6,714 bases of DNA from Archaeoglobus sp. (GCA_003978865.1 QNXS01000031.1:1-6714); one strand, 5' to 3'. Positions 1 to 5,600 are shown, counted from the first letter of the stretch. A program made the numbers and translations. The notes: a model not told the origin generated them from the sequence alone.

Positions 1-512
1 TGGCTCTAATTAAAAAACCTAACTGGATCACAATAGACATTGCAGCGTACTTTCTGGCAGTGGGAATAATATCCATATTCGGTATAAGTCTGGCACCAAT
101 ACCGGTGATTGCTCTAATGCTTGTGCTGGCAATTTACGATGCAGTTTCTGTATACAAAACAAAGCACATGCTCAGCTTAGCAGAGTCTGTGATGAGCATA
201 AATGTGCCCATGTTGTTTGTTGTACCAACTTCAAGAGAGTTTAAGGAAGGTAAACTGAACGACGATGAAAGAAAAGCCGTCTTTCTTGGGGTAGGAGATG
301 TCGTAATTCCGAATATACTCGTTGCATCAGCTCAGAGATTTACTCAATCTCCGGTGTTTTTTGGGTTGAAAGTTGCTGCATGGTTTGCACTGTTGGGCGG
401 TGTTTTAGGTCTTCTAATACTCCTAACGAGATTTGCAAAAAAACCTCAGGCTGGCTTACCATTTCTTAACCTACCGACAATACTTGGATATTTGGCAGGT
501 ATTTTGTTTTAA
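1..512 (+). CDS. Archaeal presenilin/signal peptide peptidase-like intramembrane aspartyl protease (5'-truncated by window edge)
   Basis: The reading frame is open from base 3 to the TAA at 510-512 (169 visible codons). A GTG at base 60 lies inside a membrane segment, so it is not the true start; the N-terminus is outside the window. The family cleaves peptide bonds inside the membrane with two aspartates. Both are visible: a YD pair in a hydrophobic helix (visible residues 45-46, codon 138-140) and GVGD at the start of the next core helix (residues 96-99, codon 297-299), the GxGD signature of family A22. Between them is a hydrophilic loop containing KTKHMLSLAE. The last helix carries the PAL-like element, but here it reads QAGLP (149-153) rather than PALP. 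Visible segments match the C-terminal half (roughly TM5 to TM9) of archaeal homologues. The gene converges on the transporter operon with a 12-nt gap. The family call is strong; its substrates are unknown. Confidence 0.87.
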   Translation, partial: ALIKKPNWITIDIAAYFLAVGIISIFGISLAPIPVIALMLVLAIYDAVSVYKTKHMLSLAESVMSINVPMLFVVPTSREFKEGKLNDDERKAVFLGVGDVVIPNILVASAQRFTQSPVFFGLKVAAWFALLGGVLGLLILLTRFAKKPQAGLPFLNLPTILGYLAGILF

Positions 513-545
513 CAATTTAAAAAATTACTTTAAAATTTTTGGTAC
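513..545. terminator. Possible bidirectional poly-T terminator between convergent genes
   Basis: The 12-nt gap between the protease gene and the second transporter gene is almost pure A/T. Read on the minus strand, six T's (519-524) directly follow the transporter stop codon. Read on the plus strand, five T's (536-540) lie about 25 nt past the protease stop, inside the end of the opposing gene. Archaeal termination mainly uses T-tracts, so both transcripts could end here. No strong GC hairpin is visible. Confidence 0.4.
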
Positions 546-1493
546 AATCTTGAAGAATACACTTGCCATTGGCATTTGAACCATAAAGCAAGCTATTATC
601 GACAAAACTACACATGGATTATGAAACGCAGATAAAGCAAGAGCTATCGCTATTGAAAGATTCTTTGTAGCTCCACCATATATAACTGGTATTGAATTAA
701 CGTAATTCAAACCCGCAAACCTTGATATAATGGTTCCTGCAATGAAAAGCACTGCATAGTAAATTACCGCTACGAGTATGAGATAAGATATGGCTGATGG
801 GTTCGAAATTATCTTAACAGCCTGAAGGGATGATGCAACAAAAACAACACCAAGAGCACACATGCCAGAAAGAACTGGGAACAGAGGTCTCATCTTGTCT
901 ATAACATCTTCTCCAGCAGCTCGGAGTATACAATATCTCGTTATAAATCCCGCTGTCAGTGGTAAAAACACAAGAACTGCCAAGCTCCGCATTAATAGAG
1001 TTACAGGAATCTTAACGTAGGTGCCCACAAAAAACTGTAAAGTGTATGGAACCTGAACAACGGAGATTACAAGTGTTAAAGCCTGAAGAACTATTGCCAG
1101 AGGCACGTTTCCACCCAGTAACCCAGTCCATGCTGCATTCATACCCCCGGGTGGAACCGCTCCTGCAAGTGTAAATCCTGCAATAGTACTGTGCTCACGA
1201 ATAAACAGAGATGAAATTGCAAATGCTATGAGAGGAGCAATTACGAGTATGTTTATCAATCCTAAGATTATTTCCCTTGGAGACCTAAACACATTTATAA
1301 AAAGAGAGAAGCGCGTGGGAACTATCATAACATAGATCATTAAAAACACAAGGGGTAGAACGAGACAACTCAGTTTAACTTCAGGAAAGTAATAACCAAA
1401 AACCAATCCAAAAAATATTGACAAGAAAACCCATAGAGTCATAAATTTCCTGAAGACTGTATTAAACCTTACAAGTCCATCCAACTTCATCAC
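525..1493 (-). CDS. BASS/ACR3-superfamily membrane transporter, second of the pair, lacking the TM4 cysteine
   Basis: A 322-residue, very hydrophobic protein with about nine or ten membrane helices, the size of the bile acid:Na+ symporter/arsenite carrier (BASS/ACR3) superfamily. The early helix with LPLVFLMIYVMI (46-57) resembles TM2 of ACR3 proteins. The first crossover segment reads GAVPPGGMNAAW (111-122), followed by TGLLGGNVPLA. The second crossover has GGATKNLSIAIAL (273-285). ACR3 arsenite exporters use a cysteine in the first segment and a glutamate near the second; both are absent, so an arsenite export role is not supported and the substrate is unknown. It is the last gene of the minus-strand operon, 17 nt after the Usp gene. 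Start choice is uncertain: GTG at 1493, ATG at 1490, or TTG at 1484. A GGGGTG Shine-Dalgarno-like run just before the ATG is spaced best for the TTG. Confidence 0.82.
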   Translation of the reverse strand: MMKLDGLVRFNTVFRKFMTLWVFLSIFFGLVFGYYFPEVKLSCLVLPLVFLMIYVMIVPTRFSLFINVFRSPREIILGLINILVIAPLIAFAISSLFIREHSTIAGFTLAGAVPPGGMNAAWTGLLGGNVPLAIVLQALTLVISVVQVPYTLQFFVGTYVKIPVTLLMRSLAVLVFLPLTAGFITRYCILRAAGEDVIDKMRPLFPVLSGMCALGVVFVASSLQAVKIISNPSAISYLILVAVIYYAVLFIAGTIISRFAGLNYVNSIPVIYGGATKNLSIAIALALSAFHNPCVVLSIIACFMVQMPMASVFFKIVPKILK

Positions 1494-1510
1494 CCCACTA
1501 CTCTAAAAAA

Positions 1511-1969
1511 TCACTTTACAACCATAACGGGAAATTTAGAGTGTCTGATAACATTCTCAGCCGTTGAACCAATTAATTTCTCCAATTCACAGCCCAACTT
1601 CCCACACCCATGAGAACCGAGAACAATTATGCTTACTTTTTCACAATCCGCTACTTTCAAAATTTCTTCCCATGGACTTCCGATTCTAATTAAATATTTA
1701 ACTTTGAAACCTTTTTCTCTGAGGTATTTCACAATGTCTCCAATTTTTTCCTCAGCTTTTTCAACAAGCTTTCTGTTCAATTTGTCTGTTTCAAATTTTA
1801 TATTCATACCTGCCCAAGCAAATGCATCTTTGTAAGCTTCTACTACTACCCTGTCTATTACATGCAAAACTACAACCTCTTCACTTGTATCCTTTAACAC
1901 CTTCAAATATTCCAAAACTTTTTTAGCTTCTTCTGAAAAATCTGTTGGGTAAAGAATCTTCTTAAACAA
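1511..1969 (-). CDS. Universal stress protein, UspA family, single domain
   Basis: A 152-residue soluble protein, typical Usp length. It begins MFKKILYPTDFSEEAKK, the usual first strand with the nucleotide-contacting Asp10, has VVVLHVID as the second strand, and ends with the ATP-loop region GSHG (118-121)...GST (134-136) and the final strand FPVMVVK. Nucleotide-binding Usps have G-2x-G-9x-G-S/T; here 12 residues, not 9, separate the second and third glycines, and they include Cys122 and Cys127. An upstream in-frame TTG at 1984 would add five residues (MGGGD), but that stretch encodes a strong Shine-Dalgarno (GGGAGGTGG), so TTG at 1969 is preferred; it gives a standard N-terminus and a start 1 nt after the previous stop. 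Lying between two transporter genes, it probably regulates or senses for them; Usp-transporter partnerships are known (TeaD with the TRAP system TeaABC). ATP binding is not certain because of the altered loop. Confidence 0.9.
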   Translation of the reverse strand: MFKKILYPTDFSEEAKKVLEYLKVLKDTSEEVVVLHVIDRVVVEAYKDAFAWAGMNIKFETDKLNRKLVEKAEEKIGDIVKYLREKGFKVKYLIRIGSPWEEILKVADCEKVSIIVLGSHGCGKLGCELEKLIGSTAENVIRHSKFPVMVVK

Positions 1970-1970
1970 A

Positions 1971-2957
1971 TCACCACCTCCCAAAAATTCTATAAAATAA
2001 TACTGCCGTTGACATCTGAAATATAAATCCTACTGCTATAGGCAATGCTGTAAACGTGCTAAATGAGATTATAGCTATACCAAGAGCTATTGGAAGATTT
2101 TTCATTCCACAGGCATAGGTAAGAGCTATGTTTTTCGCTCTATTGAAAAGCCGTTTACTTGAAATATATGCCAAAACAAAAAGTGATGGAAAAATTAAGG
2201 CTGAAGAAATCAATAAAGGTAGTAGCATTTCACTATTTCTAAGGATTAAAGGTGTCGTTACATTAACAGCTATAAACATTAAAAATGCAGCACATACAGC
2301 AGAAATTGCAGGACATAAAGGCAAATAATTTTTAATATTTATTTTGCTCTTAAAGATTTCCCGTATACACATTCCTATTATGACTGGCAATAGAATTGAA
2401 TATATTAGGTCTAAAAATATTTTAGTAATTTTTATTTTTACATAATGTCCAGCAAGATAAGATATAATTAGAGGTATAAAAAATGGTGCCAAAACCATTG
2501 TCCCGGTACCGATCACCACCGCAAGAGGCACATCCCCCTCGAGCAATCCTGTCCATACCATAGCCATCCCAGCGCAGGGAACAGCTCCAATAAGGATTAT
2601 TCCTGTTTTTAACTCCGGATCTGGAACAATTAAAGATGTAATGTAACAAAGCATAGGGGCAAAAACAAAGTTCAAGAACATTCCAAACAAAAAACCTTTT
2701 AAATCTTTTAATGCTGAAATAAATGAGCTAAAAGTCATGGTAAAGCCCATGGATGCTATCATCAGGAAGATGAACTCGGTTGAATATCTTTTAAGTAGCG
2801 TTCCCGGATAGTTTGTGTTTAGACCTATCACTACCCCTAAAGTGAGGGAAGAGATCATTATATATGAATACTTTTCTTTTATTAATTTTGCAAGTTCTTG
2901 AGCTTTCATAAATTTCACATTAAGATTTTTAATTTTTCTATGAAATTTATTTTCCAA
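1971..2957 (-). CDS. BASS/ACR3-superfamily membrane transporter, first gene of operon, with TM4 cysteine
   Basis: A 328-residue polytopic membrane protein with a basic N-terminal leader of about 30 residues and about nine or ten hydrophobic helices. The first crossover segment reads GAVPCAGMAMVW (124-135) then TGLLEGDVPLA; Cys128 matches in position the conserved cysteine of ACR3 arsenite carriers, and the segment is close to the GAVPPGGMNAAW of the sister gene at 525-1493. The second crossover is ACGMKNLPIALGIA (282-295), with Lys-Asn where ACR3 has its functional glutamate. The protein is a diverged ACR3/BASS carrier; metalloid, organic-acid or Na+-coupled transport are all open. The TTG start at 2957 is supported by GAGGAG 5 nt upstream; an ATG at 2909 (residue 17) has no such site. 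It leads the operon, and its stop lies 1 nt before the Usp start. Confidence 0.84.
   Translation of the reverse strand: MENKFHRKIKNLNVKFMKAQELAKLIKEKYSYIMISSLTLGVVIGLNTNYPGTLLKRYSTEFIFLMIASMGFTMTFSSFISALKDLKGFLFGMFLNFVFAPMLCYITSLIVPDPELKTGIILIGAVPCAGMAMVWTGLLEGDVPLAVVIGTGTMVLAPFFIPLIISYLAGHYVKIKITKIFLDLIYSILLPVIIGMCIREIFKSKINIKNYLPLCPAISAVCAAFLMFIAVNVTTPLILRNSEMLLPLLISSALIFPSLFVLAYISSKRLFNRAKNIALTYACGMKNLPIALGIAIISFSTFTALPIAVGFIFQMSTAVLFYRIFGRW
1973..1983 (-). promoter_or_regulatory. Shine-Dalgarno that decides the Usp start
   Basis: Read on the minus strand, TGGGAGGTGGT spans this site and overlaps the last codons and first stop base of the upstream transporter gene. The GGAGG core sits 6 nt before TTG at 1969 and overlaps the alternative TTG at 1984, which therefore cannot use it. 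This supports the shorter Usp and suggests translational coupling. Confidence 0.7.
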
Positions 2958-2984
2958 TTCTTCTCCTCAAAATGGTAGATTGGA

Positions 2985-3030
2985 TATTCTGATAGACTGT
3001 ATTTGGGGCACTTTGATATTTTTCTCGAGG
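2985..3030 (-). promoter_or_regulatory. Candidate promoter of the transporter-Usp-transporter operon
   Basis: On the minus strand CGAGAAAAATATC (3016-3028) resembles an archaeal BRE plus TATA box. Transcription would start about 25 nt downstream, near 2990, giving a leader of some 30-35 nt that contains the GAGGAG ribosome site. The match is moderate; another AT-rich stretch further upstream could serve instead. Confidence 0.4.
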
Positions 3031-3032
3031 CA

Positions 3033-3042
3033 AACACGTGTT
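3033..3042. repeat. 10-bp perfect palindrome upstream of operon promoter
   Basis: AACACGTGTT is a perfect palindrome lying 5 bp upstream (minus-strand sense) of the candidate BRE/TATA element of the transporter operon. That position suits an activator or a regulator that modulates promoter access. It is short, so chance is possible. Confidence 0.35.
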
Positions 3043-3057
3043 CAAACGCCATTGTAT

Positions 3058-3074
3058 TGTTTATTTACTAAACA
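3058..3074. promoter_or_regulatory. Inverted repeat TGTTTA-N5-TAAACA, copy 1
   Basis: A perfect 6+6 bp inverted repeat with a 5-bp spacer (TTTAC), about 85 bp upstream of the first transporter start codon. The same half-sites and the same spacing occur at 4511-4527 upstream of the radical SAM gene, and both are preceded by AT. This geometry fits a dimeric helix-turn-helix regulator. A degenerate copy (9 of 12 positions) is at 3089-3105. Confidence 0.5.
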
Positions 3075-3089
3075 GTACTTAAATGTTTG

Positions 3090-3108
3090 GTTTAAAAAAT
3101 AAGCTAAA
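3090..3108 (-). terminator. Poly-T terminator of the radical SAM gene
   Basis: On the minus strand six T's (3094-3099) follow within 10-15 nt of the radical SAM stop codon, in an A/T-rich setting typical of archaeal intrinsic termination. The stretch also overlaps the degenerate third copy of the TGTTTA-N5-TAAACA element, so its role is not certain. Confidence 0.4.
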
Positions 3109-4473
3109 CTAGTTCTTCCTCCCCCATATCGCTCTACGTAGAACTCCAAATGCAACACCTAAGTTACCCTTTTTTATTTCTCTAAGGATAAATTTTGGTC
3201 TTAGATAGAAACGCAAATAACAATACTTGAGAAACTTCGAAATTTCCTTAGGCGACATATACATATTTTTTAAAACAGGTTTTCCTGCCGTATAATCGTC
3301 AAAATTAGTTGTTAGAAGTAGTCCTTTCTTTTTTGCTTCAGAATATATTTCTGTTCCGGGATATGGTGTCAATATCGAAAATTGAGCATAGTCTGGATCT
3401 AACTTTAAAGCAAATTTTAGCGTTGCCTGCATGTCTTTCTTTTTCTCGTAGGGGGCACCAATTATAAATGAGCATATAGTAGTTATACCCTCCTCTTTTG
3501 TAAGTTTAACTGCTGTTTTTACTTTTTCGAGATCTATCCTTTTTCTATAGTATTTTAGAATTTCAGGTTTTGCTGACTCAACCCCGTAGTATATAGCAGA
3601 ACAACCAGCCCTCTTCATTTTTCTGAGAAGATCTTTGTTGATCGTATCAACTCTTGAAGAGCAACTCCATTCTACATCTAACTTTCTATTTCTAATTTCA
3701 TCACATATCTTTTCAACTCTCTTCTTGTTCAGTGTAAATGTGTCATCGCTAAATGCTACGTATTTTGCTTTGAAGTCGTTGACAAGCCACTCTATTTCGT
3801 CTACAACGTTTTCAGCACTTCTTGCCCTAAATTTTCTACCCATAAAAAGAGAAGAAGAGCAGTATCTACAACCAAAAGGACAACCACGGGAAGTAATCAT
3901 TGGAAAGTGCTCTAACTTGTGTCCAAACACAGTATACTTATTTATGGGCATGAGGTCATAAGCTGGAAATGGTAAAGAATCGAGATCCTGTATCTGCTCT
4001 CTTGGACCATTGTAAACTATTCTTCCACCATCTTTGTAAATTACACCTCTAACACCCTCAAAAGATTTCCCAGCATCAATCCTTTCAGCAAGCTCCAAGA
4101 GCGTGTATTCCCCCTCACCGATGCAAACAGCATCAACGAATTCATGTCTAAGAACGTCGTAAGGCATAAATGTTACATGAACTCCACCAAGAATTATAAA
4201 GATGTTTGGAAGTTTTTCCTTTATTGCCTTAGCGTACTTTAACGCGGAATTAAATGTCGGCGTTGTGGACGTTATTCCAACAACTGCAGAATCTTTTATT
4301 TTATTTATGATGTCTGGTAGCTTAAATTTTTCTATCATGTTGTCAATTATTTTAACTTTAAATCCATTATTCCTCAACACGGAGGCAAGGTACCCAAGAC
4401 CAAGAGGGGGAGTTGATATATCAAGCCTCCTAACAACTTCGACATTTGCATCGGGATTAATCAGATAAATCAT
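3109..4473 (-). CDS. B12-binding-domain radical SAM protein (BchE/HpnP-like class)
   Basis: A 454-residue enzyme with two domains. Residues 1-135 form a cobalamin-binding Rossmann domain: PPLGLGYLASVLR (22-34), GITSTTPTF (66-74), ILGGVHVTFMP (94-104) and CIGEGE (117-122) are the usual landmarks, with no DxHxxG motif, as in the base-off BchE-like class. Residues from about 190 to 400 form the radical SAM barrel with CPFGCRYC (198-205; Cys198, 202, 205 bind the 4Fe-4S cluster). The YYGVESAKPEILKYYRK segment and FIIGAPYE are typical later motifs. The basic, aromatic C-terminus (YLRFYLRPKFILREIKKG) resembles enzymes acting on membrane lipids. Such proteins methylate or couple unactivated carbons; substrate here is unknown, with an archaeal lipid a reasonable guess. 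It stands alone, on the same strand as its neighbours. ATG at 4473 has no close Shine-Dalgarno, so the message may be nearly leaderless. Confidence 0.87.
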   Translation of the reverse strand: MIYLINPDANVEVVRRLDISTPPLGLGYLASVLRNNGFKVKIIDNMIEKFKLPDIINKIKDSAVVGITSTTPTFNSALKYAKAIKEKLPNIFIILGGVHVTFMPYDVLRHEFVDAVCIGEGEYTLLELAERIDAGKSFEGVRGVIYKDGGRIVYNGPREQIQDLDSLPFPAYDLMPINKYTVFGHKLEHFPMITSRGCPFGCRYCSSSLFMGRKFRARSAENVVDEIEWLVNDFKAKYVAFSDDTFTLNKKRVEKICDEIRNRKLDVEWSCSSRVDTINKDLLRKMKRAGCSAIYYGVESAKPEILKYYRKRIDLEKVKTAVKLTKEEGITTICSFIIGAPYEKKKDMQATLKFALKLDPDYAQFSILTPYPGTEIYSEAKKKGLLLTTNFDDYTAGKPVLKNMYMSPKEISKFLKYCYLRFYLRPKFILREIKKGNLGVAFGVLRRAIWGRKN

Positions 4474-4495
4474 GTAATTTATGTATATCTAAACA

Positions 4496-4510
4496 CCTAA
4501 TAAACTTTAT
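4496..4510 (-). promoter_or_regulatory. Candidate TATA box of the radical SAM gene
   Basis: On the minus strand AAAGTTTATTA (4498-4508) is centred about 30 nt before the ATG at 4473. A start of transcription 25 nt downstream would leave a leader of only about 5 nt, in line with the missing ribosome-binding site. Confidence 0.45.
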
Positions 4511-4527
4511 TGTTTAAAAAATAAACA
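4511..4527. promoter_or_regulatory. Inverted repeat TGTTTA-N5-TAAACA, copy 2
   Basis: A perfect 6+6 bp inverted repeat with an AAAAA spacer, immediately upstream of the radical SAM TATA-like box. Half-sites and spacing are identical to 3058-3074. Further half-sites lie nearby: TAAACACC at 4490-4497 (repeated at 4522-4529) and TAAACAAT at 4546-4553. A regulator shared with the transporter operon is inferred. Confidence 0.5.
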
Positions 4528-4551
4528 CCAAAACACCCAACAACATAAACA

Positions 4552-4594
4552 ATTAAAAAACAACATCGGGACAAAAGCCGAATTTCTTTGAAAT
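4552..4594 (-). terminator. Probable terminator of the KaiC-like gene
   Basis: On the minus strand the stop codon region forms a small AT-rich inverted repeat (AATTTC-TTT-GAAATT, 4581-4595), and six T's follow at 4555-4560. The hairpin is weak; the T-tract is the better signal for an archaeal terminator. Confidence 0.4.
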
Positions 4595-5449
4595 TTATTG
4601 TTCTCCGGGTTTAACTCTCTTTATATAATCAGAAAGTGGACATACTATTTTTATTGTACCAGCTTCTGTTATCTCGAAAATCCAAGTTCTTGAATCATGA
4701 CCACACAATCTACATCCATCAATCCTTATAGTTCTCAGGACACTCCCTACAGGCAATCCATACAGACTCACATCCCATCTGTTGTCTATCAGTTTTTTGT
4801 CTAAGACTATTGTCCCATCAACTATATGTGCAACTGCAAGCCCTCCTGCTGCTTCAGCAGTATCACTGCTCTGTGAACTTCTTTTCTGAGAAACAAAGAG
4901 TCCTGTTTGCTTCCATTTCTTCAAAAAGTTAAAGAACTGTCTAACTATTTGTCTCGCCATCATCTCCCTATGCTCATAAAGTCCCGTTATGCTGTCTATT
5001 ATAACGTTTGTTACTTTCTTTTCCTTTATCGCGTATGCCATAGTATCTATCAGAGCTCTCGGATTCTCCCGCAATTCTTCATTCTGAGAAGCATCTATCA
5101 CTACAACGTTTTCCTCAACCTTGGAGAAATCTATTTCAAGTGCTAAGCTTTTCTGCTTTAAGGCTGTGTAGAGAAAATTAGCAGGACTTTCAACAGTAAC
5201 AAAGAGAACTCTATATCCATTTCCAGCTTGAGTTACTGCAAACTGTTCAGCGAGAACACTCTTACCACTGTCAGGTACACCGGTAAGATTTATAACTGAA
5301 AGATACGGTATACCACCAAGAGGTTTTTTTGTGAATTTACCATTCTCAATATCAACTTTATAGAACATTTCATCAAGTTTTGTTCCTGTTGGTATACCGA
5401 AGAGTTTTGGAGCCTTAGCTTTCAAATCCCCAAGCTCAAAGTATTCCAT
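4595..5449 (-). CDS. Single-domain KaiC/RecA-superfamily ATPase with C-terminal CxxC-GHD element
   Basis: A 284-residue cytosolic protein with one RecA-like core. Walker A is GVPDSGKS (57-64), the second strand ends in VTVES with a likely catalytic Glu87, and Walker B is NVIIDSIT (148-155, Asp152). After the core comes RIDGCRLCGHDSRT (242-255), whose Cys246/Cys249 and His251 could bind a metal; this element recurs in archaeal KaiC-domain proteins. Cyanobacterial KaiC has two such domains and phosphorylation sites in the second; here there is one domain and no sign of a clock function, so archaeal single-domain KaiC proteins are better seen as signalling or scaffold ATPases of unknown output. 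The ATG at 5449 lacks a clear Shine-Dalgarno. It is transcribed divergently from the cytochrome gene across a 151-bp repeat-rich spacer. Confidence 0.86.
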   Translation of the reverse strand: MEYFELGDLKAKAPKLFGIPTGTKLDEMFYKVDIENGKFTKKPLGGIPYLSVINLTGVPDSGKSVLAEQFAVTQAGNGYRVLFVTVESPANFLYTALKQKSLALEIDFSKVEENVVVIDASQNEELRENPRALIDTMAYAIKEKKVTNVIIDSITGLYEHREMMARQIVRQFFNFLKKWKQTGLFVSQKRSSQSSDTAEAAGGLAVAHIVDGTIVLDKKLIDNRWDVSLYGLPVGSVLRTIRIDGCRLCGHDSRTWIFEITEAGTIKIVCPLSDYIKRVKPGEQ

Positions 5450-5472
5450 GTAGATAGTTATTTCATCAAGTA

Positions 5473-5490
5473 TTAAGCATTAACGCTTAA
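5473..5490. repeat. 18-bp near-perfect palindrome, candidate operator
   Basis: TTAAGCATTAACGCTTAA is symmetric at 16 of 18 positions (only the 7th and 12th break it). It begins 23 bp upstream of the KaiC-like ATG and overlaps the end of a TATA-like TATTTAAG on that strand, a position where a bound protein would block transcription of that gene. Confidence 0.5.
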
Positions 5491-5513
5491 ATAGTATAGT
5501 ACTTAAATAGTAT
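5486..5513. repeat. 12-bp direct repeat with TATA-like core
   Basis: CTTAAATAGTAT occurs at 5486-5497 and again at 5502-5513, a 16-bp period. On the minus strand each copy reads ATACTATTTAAG, a plausible TATA box; the proximal copy is centred about 42 nt before the KaiC-like ATG. The pair may be tandem promoters or paired protein sites. Confidence 0.45.
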
Positions 5514-5533
5514 TGATGAAAATAAGTATCAAT
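5512..5533. repeat. Inverted repeat ATTGAT-N10-ATCAAT
   Basis: Two 6-bp arms with a 10-bp spacer, overlapping the last two bases of the distal direct repeat and lying about 30 bp upstream of the cytochrome BRE/TATA. It is positioned as a possible upstream regulator site for the cytochrome gene. Short arms mean chance cannot be excluded. Confidence 0.35.
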
Positions 5534-5551
5534 GAGCATAACAGTTCTAAA

Positions 5552-5595
5552 AAGTAAAAAATTTATATTGAGTCTTACAAACATATCAGTGGGGT
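5552..5595 (+). promoter_or_regulatory. Cytochrome promoter and ribosome-binding site
   Basis: AAGTAAAAA (5552-5560) followed by TTTATATT (5562-5569) is a good archaeal BRE/TATA pair. Transcription would begin near 5588-5592. GTGGGGT (5589-5595) sits 6 nt before the ATG as a Shine-Dalgarno-like sequence, so the leader should be very short. Confidence 0.6.
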
Positions 5596-5600
5596 AAATC

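Noticed and set aside
60..62. GTG as the start of the protease gene
   Set aside because: It falls within a membrane helix and the frame is open upstream to the window edge, so the gene is truncated rather than short.
1629..1835. Plus-strand ORF of 68 codons opposite the Usp gene
   Set aside because: Antisense shadow; the minus frame encodes a clear Usp, and this peptide has no recognisable features.
2422..2649. Minus-strand ORF of 75 codons with several cysteines
   Set aside because: Out-of-frame reading of the first transporter gene's most conserved region; the cysteines come from the shifted frame.
525..2957. A classic arsenic-resistance (ars) operon
   Set aside because: No ArsR, ArsC or ArsM is present, and the carriers lack the full Cys/Glu signature of ACR3.
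3635..4468. Plus-strand ORFs opposite the radical SAM gene
   Set aside because: Shadows of a well-supported coding frame on the other strand; no ribosome site or family match.
4474..4594. CRISPR-like or tandem repeat array from the recurring AACACC/TAAACA strings
   Set aside because: The repeats are 6-8 bp, irregularly spaced and in AT-rich DNA; they fit regulator half-sites or composition, not a CRISPR array.
4907..5146. Plus-strand ORF of 79 codons opposite the KaiC-like gene
   Set aside because: Overlaps the Walker A/B coding region of the opposite strand; no independent support.
5514..5535. TTGATGA as a C box of a C/D-box guide RNA
   Set aside because: The first base does not fit RUGAUGA and no CUGA D box lies at the right distance.
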